Origin: Thalassospira xianhensis MCCC 1A02616
GTDB lineage: Bacteria; Pseudomonadota; Alphaproteobacteria; Rhodospirillales; Thalassospiraceae
NCBI RefSeq assembly: GCF_003326475.1
Contig: NZ_JPWA01000008.1
Span: forward strand, 62,001-126,000
DNA: 64,000 bases
Reading direction: 5' to 3'
A program made the translations under genes and the position numbers. This document shows, in pieces, positions 9,532 to 18,595 of this stretch. Below the pieces are notes generated by a model, which was given only the letters and a program-made list of their open reading frames with translations, was not told where the DNA came from and ran no database searches. How positions within the stretch are numbered: the first letter of the stretch is position 1; the number at the start of each line of letters is the position of its first letter.

Positions 9532-11022
9532 ATGGCAAAGGAAACCAACCACAACGAAATCGTTGTCGACACCTTCGAGTACCTTCTACCGGCGCGCAAC
9601 TTCAAGATTATAGCCGCCGTTACCAAAGAGCGATTGATTCCTCTTACGATGGAATACAGTCTCTTGGTTCTGCATACGCTGAAATGGGCGACGGCAGAAG
9701 ACCTTCAGTCATATTTCGGGCTATCGAAGAAAGAAACAGGCGTCCTCCTGCATGACCTCATGATGGCTGGGTACGTGAGTGAAGAAGACGGTGGGCTGGC
9801 ACTTACACAGAGTGGGCAATCTCTGTTTCGCGAGAGCGATGGTGACCCCATAATCACGGAAGTTGCCGAGCTTGATAAACTGGTCACATTCGACCTTCTG
9901 TCGGTCTCTCTGCCATTGGGGAACTCCCCTGGCTATCGACAAAAGTTTGCGCCCTACATGCGGACAATTGACGAACTTTCAGCAGACAAAGAGATAGCAT
10001 CGAATGCCATAGACCATGTGCGTGCTTCGTTCCAGGAAGAGACATTCCGTGAATTCAACGACAAATTTGGGGATGGTCGGGCAACGACACTCTATTCAAT
10101 CGACTATGTCGAGCCTCTGGATGTTCTCAGCCTGCCAATGAGCATCCCCATCAAGGCAAGCATCAACGGTGAAGTCATCGTTGAGCCAGACTTCACTGAT
10201 CTTCTTGAAGCCGGGCGCGTGGGGCGTTCACGAGAGCCTATCATTGTAGCCATCATGCAAAAGCTCAGAAGCTATAGGTGGCCGCGCGACAGTCAGGATG
10301 CTTTTGCCTGGCTGGCCAGCTGTGACCATCAGCTCCTGTCACAGTTCATGACTTCCACTTCGTTTGATTTGGAAGCCTGCATTTCCTTCATCTTGTCCGG
10401 CCGAAAAAGTGCTCTCGCAGTCGATGGCGTTACCGAATTCTTCATAGGGTCTTCGACCAGTGACGGGTTTATGAAAGCTTATGATGCGGTGGAGAAGTCA
10501 CTATCGCTTACGGCCAATGATCGCCTGATTTGGGTTGCTCCAGATTACCCGTTATGGGGCAAGGGAGAACAGTTTGATGCGACGGCTCGGAAGCTCAGAG
10601 AAGGCGATGGCGAAGCCGCCTTTGCAATAGCGTTGAAGGGGGAGTATCCACCGGATCACATATCTGAAGGCAAAAAACTCACCAAAAGGTACAAAGACCG
10701 CCGGGATACGTTGCTTTTCGACGAAATGGTGCTCTTTCCACTGGATAGCATTGCAGGAAGCCTTGAAATCATCCTGCGCCCCGGGAAGTTTGCTGCCGTC
10801 ATCGTCTACGTTGCCCATACAGACCCGGACCGCCTGCCTGTACCGGTTGGTTTCATCACCGCAGATGCGTCGGTTGTACATGATGTTCACGCTGCATTGT
10901 CAGACAGTCTGGTGCATCGCGATAAATGGACGTCCGTTTTTCCAAATGGAAAGGGGGTGAACATTCTATATGACAAAGTTCATTCAATTCCCAAGCCGGA
11001 GAAGCCTCGCGCTGAAGAATGA
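9532..11022 (+). CDS. Winged-helix partner of the NERD-kinase-helicase protein
   Basis: The ATG lies 3 bases after the helicase stop, so the two genes are almost certainly cotranslated. The product has 496 residues. Residues about 41-99 look like a winged helix (LVLHTLKWATAEDLQSYFGL, then GLALTQSG). The middle and C-terminal parts alternate strands and helices; I found no HxK(x)4D phospholipase D motif, which separates it from the nuclease partner of type I Mokosh. Strict coupling suggests an adaptor, sensor or effector in the same complex. No known family is recognised. The leader of CRISPR array 1 starts right after its stop. Confidence 0.75.
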   Translation: MAKETNHNEIVVDTFEYLLPARNFKIIAAVTKERLIPLTMEYSLLVLHTLKWATAEDLQSYFGLSKKETGVLLHDLMMAGYVSEEDGGLALTQSGQSLFRESDGDPIITEVAELDKLVTFDLLSVSLPLGNSPGYRQKFAPYMRTIDELSADKEIASNAIDHVRASFQEETFREFNDKFGDGRATTLYSIDYVEPLDVLSLPMSIPIKASINGEVIVEPDFTDLLEAGRVGRSREPIIVAIMQKLRSYRWPRDSQDAFAWLASCDHQLLSQFMTSTSFDLEACISFILSGRKSALAVDGVTEFFIGSSTSDGFMKAYDAVEKSLSLTANDRLIWVAPDYPLWGKGEQFDATARKLREGDGEAAFAIALKGEYPPDHISEGKKLTKRYKDRRDTLLFDEMVLFPLDSIAGSLEIILRPGKFAAVIVYVAHTDPDRLPVPVGFITADASVVHDVHAALSDSLVHRDKWTSVFPNGKGVNILYDKVHSIPKPEKPRAEE

Positions 11023-11025
11023 AAG

Positions 11026-11152
11026 GATTACCGTTTGTGTTGACAAAGATAAAACATGGGGCTAGTTTTCTATCTCATGTTTGATTAAATTCTAGGCAGT
11101 TTTGTCGTGTTGAAAACTTAAATCGCGCCTTTACAAAGACTTAACCTTAAGG
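11026..11152 (+). promoter_or_regulatory. Leader of CRISPR array 1
   Basis: This AT-rich stretch of about 127 bases lies just upstream of the first repeat. TTGACA (11040-11045), a 17-base spacer and TAGTTT (11063-11068) make a good promoter for pre-crRNA. Blocks such as TTGATTAAATTCTAGGCA and ATCGCGC.TTTACAAAG recur in the leader of array 3 at the same spacing, so the two leaders are homologous. New spacers would be added at 11153. Confidence 0.85.
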
Positions 11153-11871
11153 GTCTTCCCCACGTACGTGGGGGTACACCTCAACCTTTCGCCAGTCAAG
11201 TCCACGTCAAGGGGTCTTCCCCACGTACGTGGGGGTACACCGTGGACCGAAAAGCGTTAGAGAAGTGGGCTATGGTCTTCCCCGTGCATACGGGAGTACA
11301 CCGCCGGGAGAGGCCGCATCACTGCGCTTTAGGGCGTCTTCCCCATGCATGTGGGGGTACACCTTGGCAAAGCCCCAGCGCACCAACCGGCGAAACGTCT
11401 TCCCCACGTGCGTGGGGGTACGCCTCATTGATTGAATGGATACTTCCCAGCGTTTTGGTCTTCCCCGCGGGCGGGGGGTACACCCGAGCAAGCGGAATTC
11501 ACCAGATTCCGATGCTTGCCTTCCCCGTGCATGCGGGGGTGCACCGGCACAAGTTTGCGCGTGGATAGGTCGCAAATTGTCTTCCTCGTAATTACGGGGA
11601 TGCTCCTTACCATACGAACAATAGTTTGTGTGGTAAGGAGTACACCAAAGAACATCGTAAGGTCTTCCCCACGAATTTGGGGGTGCTCCTTTGGAGATGT
11701 GATTATGTCGACTGGAAAGTCTGCCTTCCCTGCGCTTGTGGGGGTGTTCCTATCAGACCTGAAGAGACTCCGGCTTCCCAGGTATTTCCCCATATGCGTG
11801 GGGGTTCACCACAGATTGCGGACGCGGGCAACGCATCGGCTGCGTCTTCCCCACGTGCCTGGGGACAAATG
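11153..11871 (+). CRISPR. CRISPR array 1 (type I-E, 12 repeats, decaying at the distal end)
   Basis: The 28-base repeats have the form GTCTTCCCC-ACGTACGTG-GGGGTACACC. They start at 11153, 11214, 11275, 11336, 11397, 11458, 11518, 11579, 11662, 11723, 11783 and 11844, nearly all 61 bases apart (33-base spacers). The first two are identical; later ones accumulate changes, mostly compensated within the stem, and the last has lost its 3' end. That polarity puts the leader on the left. The gap between repeats 8 and 9 is 55 bases rather than 33 and contains a strong hairpin. The nearest cas genes begin 1.9 kb downstream. Confidence 0.95.
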
Positions 11872-11961
11872 CTATTTCGACACACGTTTGCAAGCCGAGG
11901 TGTCACTATAACGGGAAGCCGTAGCATGCGGCCGTGGACGCACTTAGGAGAGCGCTGAGAG

Positions 11962-12663
11962 ATGGCAACAGAAGATGAACCGGTTCTGACGACCGATTAT
12001 GGTTCGTATTTCACATTCAAGTCAGAGAACATTAGCCCTTCCTATCGGGTTGTCTTTTGGGGGCCGGGGCGCGATGCAAAGCCTGAGCTTTCTGATTGCC
12101 ACTGTATCGGTGTTGTTCATCAATCGCTTCAGGCAGATCGCGAAAGGGCGGCGAGACACAAAGGGATATCGGTTTCGGAGCTGACGCAAGAGATGCTCGT
12201 TCGCAGTGAATTGGAATTGGCGGCGCAGAGGCATGACATCAATGTTGACTACAGTGTCAGGAAGGCTATTTCCGAACAGAATTCGGGTCCAATCCTTGAG
12301 TATCTGCAAGAACAGATAAATGCTGAAATTGTGTCTCCTTGGGAAGCAAGCGATCTAGACCCGGAGTACAAACAACTCGTAGAAAGCTATCTCGAGACTT
12401 CCCTTCGGGTATCTGACCCTTTCCAGGCGGCATACCGTTTTCAACGGAGCTTCGAAACTATCCCCATGAATATTCGTCTGGTTCATTTCATGAGCGAGCT
12501 CATAGAAAGGGTTGCGGTTGCCCAAGCATCAGTACCAGACGATGTTATCAAGGCATGCGCTGCGAACATTGAGAATGAGTTGAGTGCAGGTTCGCCATCA
12601 CTGAGAGGCTATTTGGCGGCACTTCGAGACAAGCAGTCGGGACCGGCGTCACCCACCCCTTAA
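11962..12663 (+). CDS. Hypothetical protein (233 aa)
   Basis: The ATG is preceded by AGGAGAG about 14 bases away and GAGAG immediately upstream. The protein is soluble, acidic and mostly helical after the first 60 residues. No motif is recognised. It sits alone between the worn end of array 1 and a convergent minus-strand gene, in a stretch that separates the array from the cas operon. A CRISPR-related role is possible only by position. Confidence 0.55.
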   Translation: MATEDEPVLTTDYGSYFTFKSENISPSYRVVFWGPGRDAKPELSDCHCIGVVHQSLQADRERAARHKGISVSELTQEMLVRSELELAAQRHDINVDYSVRKAISEQNSGPILEYLQEQINAEIVSPWEASDLDPEYKQLVESYLETSLRVSDPFQAAYRFQRSFETIPMNIRLVHFMSELIERVAVAQASVPDDVIKACAANIENELSAGSPSLRGYLAALRDKQSGPASPTP

Positions 12664-12681
12664 GGACGTCGCGAAACGCCT

Positions 12682-13047
12682 TTAGGGTGACACAGGGCTG
12701 GTCGATGAATTCCCACCGCGATAGATAACCTCTCCATTGCGGTGGCGGATTAGTTGCTTGTCAGACAGCCAGTATTCCCTTTCGCCACTCTCCTCGCGGA
12801 CGAAGATATCGCTCCCCTGGATCTCAACCACCACCGCTGGAACCCAATTGTCGAAGGCCCTTCTGTCGTGCGAGAAACCGGAGAACCGAACATCAACTTC
12901 ATCTCCCTGGTTCAGTTCACGGTGAGCAGACGAACGAACATATACATCGCTAAAGGCATTCCCCGACAATTCAAAGCCGACGCCAATTTCATGCTCGCCT
13001 TCCAATTCCGCCATTTTGGTACACCATGACCTTTTGATTTCTGGCAT
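12682..13047 (-). CDS. Hypothetical small protein (121 aa)
   Basis: I chose the ATG at 13047, which has GGTGGAGAG upstream; the open frame extends to 13176 without a better site. The N-terminal half contains charged helices; the C-terminal half has a beta-rich stretch (DEVDVRFSGF, VPAVVVEIQGSDIFVREES) that could be a small barrel. The family is unknown. It lies downstream of the 111-residue gene at 13173-13508 on the same strand, 125 bases apart, so the two may form an operon. Confidence 0.55.
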   Translation of the reverse strand: MPEIKRSWCTKMAELEGEHEIGVGFELSGNAFSDVYVRSSAHRELNQGDEVDVRFSGFSHDRRAFDNWVPAVVVEIQGSDIFVREESGEREYWLSDKQLIRHRNGEVIYRGGNSSTSPVSP

Positions 13048-13172
13048 ATCGCGCTCTCCACCTATGGGACGCATTCGTTCGCGACGACGCCCCCTGTCAT
13101 CAGATACCTGCTGAGTACGTCGGCACATAGCAAGCATCAAGAAGGAATGGCAATTCCCTTTCCCGAAGCAGA

Positions 13173-13508
13173 TCACTTCAACCGATTTTCAGGTTTCAGC
13201 ATCAATTCGATTAACGCCATCTGGCTGGCTGTAATATGGTGTTCTTCAAGGAAATGTCGTCTCGTTGCATCCGGGACCACCTGACAAAATCGCAACATGT
13301 GTTCTGACCAAACCTTCTGTAAAGCCCCGCTTTGCAGGGTCGCAACAATTGTCAGAACATCGATCTCCAGGTCCTCGGATTTGTTTACAACCAACAGAAC
13401 CTCTTTGTCGGTTGGCGACAGCTTTGCTCGGCGCGCTCGCGGAAGCCGCTGACTTGCGGGCCGAGTTTCTATGGTTTCTTTGCCTGTCACCTGAAGACCC
13501 TCCAACAT
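13173..13508 (-). CDS. Small protein of a family present twice in the window (copy A)
   Basis: The product has 111 residues, starting at ATG 13508 (AGGCGAG upstream); a TTG at 13562 is less likely. The C-terminal 55 residues align with those of the gene at 47161-47562: both share the pattern IVxTxQSG, KxWxxHxxRF, PDxxxxxF and HxITxxQ. The basic N-terminal part differs. Copy B is coupled to a nucleotidyltransferase and a GIY-YIG nuclease gene, so this family may be a partner or antitoxin-like protein; here the neighbour is the 121-residue gene. It is divergent from the cas operon and shares its promoter region. Confidence 0.6.
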   Translation of the reverse strand: MLEGLQVTGKETIETRPASQRLPRARRAKLSPTDKEVLLVVNKSEDLEIDVLTIVATLQSGALQKVWSEHMLRFCQVVPDATRRHFLEEHHITASQMALIELMLKPENRLK

Positions 13509-13685
13509 ATTGTTCTCGCCTACCCTAGTGCCTTCGTATCTTCTCGTCCATTCACTTCGCAAATTTGGGCCGCAGTCAACGAGAAGATCTTTTCCTTGGA
13601 TATGCTCGGAAGCCCAGAAACATCTTCATTTTCGGAGGCGCAGCGGCACAGAAAGCAAAATTTTTGTTTTCCTTACAATTTTCCT

Positions 13686-13715
13686 TTGACTCGTGTTAAA
13701 CATTTGTGTGATACA
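13686..13715 (+). promoter_or_regulatory. Probable promoter of the cas operon
   Basis: TTGACT at 13686-13691 is followed after about 17-18 bases by GATACA (13710-13715), with the cas3 start 26 bases on. The -35 lies in a TTTTCCTTTGACT stretch that resembles the exact 12-mer TTTTCCTTGACA found at 23601, 25419 and 43584. Its position between divergent genes and ahead of eight tightly packed cas genes supports the call. Confidence 0.55.
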
Positions 13716-13740
13716 GGGCTTGATTTAAGGAAAACTGATC

Positions 13741-16416
13741 ATGTTTCCTTTAATCCCCGAAGACATTAAGGAAAACGTGATGCCGCGTTCGATGATCGAA
13801 ACCCCCGCCTCTGCGCTTTTTACAGAAGCGATAGTGCCCGTATGTGGCAAAGCGGATGCAAACGGCGTTCACCACCTGGCACATCATATGGCGGATGTGG
13901 CCGCTTGTTTTCAGGAGATTATCCGTCTTCGCGTGTTTAGCCAGATTCTCGATGCTGTCGCGGGACGTCCGTTAACCGCCACAGACCATGAGCGTTTGGC
14001 CGTGGCTGCCTTCCTGCATGATATCGGAAAGATATGTCCCGGGTTCCAGCGAAAACTGTGGGCCTATTTGCCGATGCCTTGTTTCAACCTCGCCAAAGCC
14101 CCAGTGTCTGGCCATATCAGGGAAGGTGTCGCGATTGTCGGAGGGGCGCTGAACCACAAACTGTCTGAGAACCTGCAAATTCTTCGTATGCAGGATTGGG
14201 GCATATCCTTCAGTGGCATCCTGCTTTCTTCCCTGTCGCATCATGGCGCACCGGTGGCTGCTAACGACCACTATTCGCCCGATTGGTCACCGATAAATGA
14301 AGTTGGGTATGACCCGCTTCATGCCGCCCGTGACTTAGGGGTGGCGGTACAGCAGTGGTTTCCTCTCGCATTTGAAGATGGTGGAGACGACCTCCCGGAA
14401 AATGCAGAATTTCAGCACTTTGTAGCAGGCCTCATTCAGCTGAGTGATTGGCTTGGGTCGATGAAGGACTATTTCGCGTTCCGACCGGATTTTGAGCCAG
14501 ATTATTCCCGGCGCGCACGGTCCATCGCAAAACGCTTGATTCGTGATGTGGGACTTGATGTTGCACACCTGGCCGAGAAACTTTCTCCCCGACTGAAGTT
14601 TGAAGACGTGTTTGAGGGCAGGCTCCCGCGACCGGTTCAACAGCTTATCGGGACAGTCCCTCTTGATGAACAGGTGGTCATCCTGGAGTCCGAGACAGGT
14701 TCGGGAAAAACCGAAGCCGCGCTGTGGCGCTGGTTCCTTCTGTTTATGGCCGGGAAGGTTGACAGCCTGTACTTCGCATTGCCGACACGTGCGGCCGCGC
14801 GGCAGTTGCACGGGCGCATCCACCGCATGATGAAAGCTCTGTTTGGCGACGACGCACCTCAAACGGTTCTCGCGGTGCCCGGATACCTGAAAGCCGGTGA
14901 TGTTGAAGGTGTCGCTCTTCCGGATTTCAAGACCCGTTGGGATGACGACGGGCATAGTGATGAAAAAATGCGTCGTGGTCGCTGGGCAGCGGAGAATTGC
15001 AAACGCTTCCTCGCGGCGACCATCGCGGTGGGGACTGTCGACCAATTGATGCTGGGTGGTATGCGCGTCCAGCACGCTCACCTTCGAATGTCATCGGCCG
15101 CCCGGTCCTTTGTCGTCATCGACGAGGTGCACGCCTCCGACCCTTATATGACGGAAATCATCGCTCATTTCATAAGCTTGCATACGAAGCTAGGCGGCCA
15201 CTCCATGCTTATGTCTGCAACCCTCGGGTCGGCCGCCCGGATGCGGTGGTTGACCGGGACGCGCCGGAATGACCAACGTCCCGACGCCCAATCTGCCGTA
15301 TCCGCCGCCTTCCCGGCTATCTGGACCAGGCATTCTTCCGTTCCGTATTCGGTTCCTGCCGAAAGCTGGCAGCTTCCGGGCAAGAGCGTGAAGATGGTGC
15401 TGGCGGAAGACTGGACGTCGGACACTGCTGTCAACTACGCACTCGGTGCCGCAATGAAGGGCGCGCGCGTGCTTGTCATCAGGAACACGGTATCGGCTGC
15501 CACAGATACATGGTTGAAAGCGGTCGAGCGCGGGTATGGGAATTTACTCCTGCAAGTGGCCGGGGCACCAGCGTTGCATCACAGCAGGTTCGCTCCCGAA
15601 GACCGTCAGCTTTTGGATTTGGCCGTCGAAGAAGCACTGTCACCTATTCGGACACCTGGGCACGGATTAATCGTCATTGGGACCCAAACCCTTGAGCAAA
15701 GCCTCGACATCGATGCCGATTATCTCGTGACGGACCTCGTTCCATCTGATGTTCTTTTGCAGCGTATTGGTCGCCTTCACCGGCATGATATCGGTCGACC
15801 TGAAGGTTTTGAGCAGCCGGTTTGCGTCGTGATGGTGCCGTCAGATGGCCTTGACCAGTTTACCGCACCGGCAATGGAAAATGGACTGGGCGCGACAAAG
15901 AAATGGGAAGGTGTCTATCTCAACCTTCATGCATGCGAGCTAACCCGTCGTCTCATTGCGGACCTCCCTGTATGGGAGCTGCCACGCATGAACCGGGAAC
16001 TGGTCGAGAGAACCACACATCAATCATTCATAGACGCTCTTTCAGAAGAACTCGGTAGCTCATGGCGGTCCTATCAAGCTGGGTATGACGGCGTAGGAAT
16101 GGCAACCGCTCAAGCTGGTAAGCATGTCCTGCTCGACAGCAGCAAAGACTTCTTTGTCACCCCGCCTCTCCCGCAAGACGGGGATGCCATTCGCACCCGG
16201 TTGGGCGCGGACGGTGCGCGTATCCAGTTTGATGCTCCCTATTCAGGCCCCTTTGGGCAAGACGTACACAGCGTGACCCTTCCGTCCTACTGGTCTGGCA
16301 CCATTCACAGCAACACGCCGGTCACTCCAATCGCAGAGCGCGGTGGGCTTTCATTTGAAATCGCAGGTGTTTCATTTCGGTACATGAGAACCGGTCTGAG
16401 AAAGGAATCCTCATGA
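13741..16416 (+). CDS. cas3: Cas3 nuclease-helicase, type I-E
   Basis: This 891-residue protein is the nuclease-helicase that degrades target DNA once Cascade has bound. The N-terminal HD nuclease domain shows HHLAHHMAD (44-52) and HDIGK (93-97). The SF2 helicase follows with Walker A TGSGKT (Lys323), DEVH (461-464), an SATLG motif and QRIGRLHRHD in the C-terminal helicase lobe. The order HD then helicase is that of type I-E. The first ATG and another at 13780 both have AAGGA sites; the shorter form also fits the family. It heads an operon whose next gene overlaps it by 4 bases (ATGA). Confidence 0.97.
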   Translation: MFPLIPEDIKENVMPRSMIETPASALFTEAIVPVCGKADANGVHHLAHHMADVAACFQEIIRLRVFSQILDAVAGRPLTATDHERLAVAAFLHDIGKICPGFQRKLWAYLPMPCFNLAKAPVSGHIREGVAIVGGALNHKLSENLQILRMQDWGISFSGILLSSLSHHGAPVAANDHYSPDWSPINEVGYDPLHAARDLGVAVQQWFPLAFEDGGDDLPENAEFQHFVAGLIQLSDWLGSMKDYFAFRPDFEPDYSRRARSIAKRLIRDVGLDVAHLAEKLSPRLKFEDVFEGRLPRPVQQLIGTVPLDEQVVILESETGSGKTEAALWRWFLLFMAGKVDSLYFALPTRAAARQLHGRIHRMMKALFGDDAPQTVLAVPGYLKAGDVEGVALPDFKTRWDDDGHSDEKMRRGRWAAENCKRFLAATIAVGTVDQLMLGGMRVQHAHLRMSSAARSFVVIDEVHASDPYMTEIIAHFISLHTKLGGHSMLMSATLGSAARMRWLTGTRRNDQRPDAQSAVSAAFPAIWTRHSSVPYSVPAESWQLPGKSVKMVLAEDWTSDTAVNYALGAAMKGARVLVIRNTVSAATDTWLKAVERGYGNLLLQVAGAPALHHSRFAPEDRQLLDLAVEEALSPIRTPGHGLIVIGTQTLEQSLDIDADYLVTDLVPSDVLLQRIGRLHRHDIGRPEGFEQPVCVVMVPSDGLDQFTAPAMENGLGATKKWEGVYLNLHACELTRRLIADLPVWELPRMNRELVERTTHQSFIDALSEELGSSWRSYQAGYDGVGMATAQAGKHVLLDSSKDFFVTPPLPQDGDAIRTRLGADGARIQFDAPYSGPFGQDVHSVTLPSYWSGTIHSNTPVTPIAERGGLSFEIAGVSFRYMRTGLRKESS

Positions 16417-18053
16417 ATTCACTAAGGTACAACCTCTTGACTGAATCGCTATTCAGCGTCGTGCCGGGAGGTCAATTAACCCTGCCCGGGTTGATGGCGG
16501 CACTGTCTCGTAACGAAGTCACAAGTTTCCGTGCCCTTAGGGCGCATCAGGAACCAGCGTGGCACATGTTCCTTGTGCAGTTGGGTGCATTGGCTCTCCA
16601 CCGTGCGGATAAGCTATCCTGTCCTGAAAGTGAGCAGGAATGGCTGGACGCGCTGCGCGGTCTCACCAAGCTTTATCCGGATGACGCCCCCTGGTGCCTG
16701 ACCAACATGGATGTTCAAGGCCCGGCTTTCATGCAAGCGCCAACACCGACAGGTGAAGGCCTCTGGAGCAGCGATCGTCAGCGGGATTATGCCCCTGATT
16801 CACTGGATGTCCTTATTACCTCGCGGAACCACGATTTGAAGCAGGCCGTCGCCTTCAATGCACCGCCAGAGGATTGGGTGTATGCGCTGATTTCGGCCCA
16901 GACAAATGAAGGCGCTGTAGGGCGGGGCAACTTGTCCATTTCCCGAATGAACGGCGGCTTCTCCTCCCGCACACTCGTCAGCCTTGCTCCGATGACTGGA
17001 TCATCAAAGGCTACTGATCCAATGCCGGGCGCATGGTTCAGGCGTAATATTGAAGTGCTTTTGGGAACCCGAGAAATCGTCCTTGAAGGCTCCGCAATCG
17101 AGTTTCCGCCAAATGGTGGAATTTGCCTGACCTGGCTTCCGATGTGGGACGGAGAAAAACAGCTCGAGGTTACTGAGCTCGACATCTGGTTTATCGAAAT
17201 CTCACGCCGCTATCGGCTCGGGGTTGCTGGCTCCCAGATATTTGCCGTGCGGGAAGGATCGAGCAAAACGCGCATCAATGCCAAGGAATTCAAAGGGTCC
17301 TTGGAAGACCCGTTCATGCCGATCAATATCACCGAGAACAAAGCATTCCATTTGCACTCGGAAAACTTCCCAAGCGCGTTTTCCTACAACCGTGTCGTAG
17401 ACCTTCTATTCTCGGGAAACTGGGAACTGCCTGTACTGGCCAGACTTGCGCCAACCGACGCGCAAGATGAAACCTATCTCATGGTTATGGCGGCTCTGGC
17501 GCGCGGCCAGTGCAAAACTGATGGCTTCCACAAAAGGTGTCTCCCGATTAGTGGGCGTATTGTTCGCGCGTTTGGGCCACGCCAGAAAGAACTGCATGAA
17601 ATCGCATCGTCCATGGTCGCCGAAATCGGGAACTTCAAATTTGCTCTCAAAGCAAGTCTTGCAGTTCTGGCCGAGGACGGGAAAACAACCAAAGCCTCCC
17701 TTGATGAAATGAAACGGATCGATAGCCGGGCTGCCCGGTTCATTCGTGACTTCGAACGGATGGCCGACGAGATTTTCTTCCCGGAACTTTGGTTGCGTTT
17801 CGAAGCTGAGCCGGATGCAGCAAATGAAGCGCGCGCCGTATTCGTGCGCAAGCTTCATACCAAGGCGACAGAAGCTTTCAAAATGGCTCTGATGACGGTC
17901 CCCGGACTTTCGTCAATGCGGCATCGCGCGCAAGCCAGGGCAACTGCTTCATTCAGAAGGATTGTTGCCTCAAAGCATCCGGAGCTTCTTTCACAAAGAT
18001 TTCCCCAAGATACCGGGAAAACACCACCGCAAATCGAAGGTGACCAATCATGA
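16413..18053 (+). CDS. casA: Cascade large subunit Cse1 (Cas8e)
   Basis: This 546-residue protein is the large subunit of the type I-E surveillance complex, which recognises the PAM and recruits Cas3. The start (NLLTESLFSVV, then LTLPGLMAAL and RALRAHQEPAWHMFL) is typical of Cse1, as is the later PW.LTNMD..G.AFMQ segment. It is somewhat longer than the 502 residues of the E. coli protein. The start codon overlaps the cas3 stop and the stop overlaps the cse2 start, so translation is coupled throughout. Confidence 0.95.
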   Translation: MNSLRYNLLTESLFSVVPGGQLTLPGLMAALSRNEVTSFRALRAHQEPAWHMFLVQLGALALHRADKLSCPESEQEWLDALRGLTKLYPDDAPWCLTNMDVQGPAFMQAPTPTGEGLWSSDRQRDYAPDSLDVLITSRNHDLKQAVAFNAPPEDWVYALISAQTNEGAVGRGNLSISRMNGGFSSRTLVSLAPMTGSSKATDPMPGAWFRRNIEVLLGTREIVLEGSAIEFPPNGGICLTWLPMWDGEKQLEVTELDIWFIEISRRYRLGVAGSQIFAVREGSSKTRINAKEFKGSLEDPFMPINITENKAFHLHSENFPSAFSYNRVVDLLFSGNWELPVLARLAPTDAQDETYLMVMAALARGQCKTDGFHKRCLPISGRIVRAFGPRQKELHEIASSMVAEIGNFKFALKASLAVLAEDGKTTKASLDEMKRIDSRAARFIRDFERMADEIFFPELWLRFEAEPDAANEARAVFVRKLHTKATEAFKMALMTVPGLSSMRHRAQARATASFRRIVASKHPELLSQRFPQDTGKTPPQIEGDQS

Positions 18054-18592
18054 CGCTGACTGACATTATCCCCAAGCTTGCGAGCCACCTTGGAGGCCTT
18101 CCGCTTGGCGACCTCGCTGAATTACGCCGCCAGCAGGTTAAAGGGCCTGGCGCTCCGGCATTCTGGCGCCTCGCTTCTCAATATGGCTTCCTGCACCAGC
18201 CGGTCGAGCCGTGGGTGGCGATTACCAAAATCATGGCAATCCTAACCCCGCGGGCCGCTCAGGGGGATGCAGGTTCGCTGCATTCCAGAAGCTATCCGCT
18301 TGGGCGGGCGCTTTGCGACGGTGGCCAGTCAGGATGGGTTTCGGGCGCAAATGCAATGCCCGTTTTCTCAGAGGCGCGATTGGCCAGACTTATCGCCCTC
18401 CCCTTCAACCGTCGTGCCGAAGGGCTGGAGCGGGCGGTACGAATGATTGCCAACAAACGGGACAAGAACATCGGTATCGACTGCTTCGATATCGCCAACC
18501 TGCTCCTGTCTGACGACCCTTCTCACATTCAAAAGCTTTCCAAAGCCTATTACGGGCGTCTTGACGCCGCCACCAACCCGAAAGGTAACTGA
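18050..18592 (+). CDS. casB: Cascade small subunit Cse2 (CasB)
   Basis: This 180-residue mostly helical protein is the small subunit that lines the target strand in type I-E Cascade. The family signature is visible in GDLAELRRQ and PAFWRLASQYG near the start and RLARLIALPF in the middle. It overlaps the cse1 stop by 4 bases and ends 3 bases before cas7. Its length is normal for the family. Confidence 0.92.
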   Translation: MTLTDIIPKLASHLGGLPLGDLAELRRQQVKGPGAPAFWRLASQYGFLHQPVEPWVAITKIMAILTPRAAQGDAGSLHSRSYPLGRALCDGGQSGWVSGANAMPVFSEARLARLIALPFNRRAEGLERAVRMIANKRDKNIGIDCFDIANLLLSDDPSHIQKLSKAYYGRLDAATNPKGN

Positions 18593-18595
18593 GCC

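Noticed and set aside
9532-11022. Phospholipase D nuclease domain in the helicase partner, as in Mokosh
   Set aside because: No HxK(x)4D motif is present anywhere in the protein.
14335-15081. A 248-codon minus-strand frame across cas3
   Set aside because: It lies fully inside the well-supported cas3 gene on the other strand and has no family features or ribosome site.
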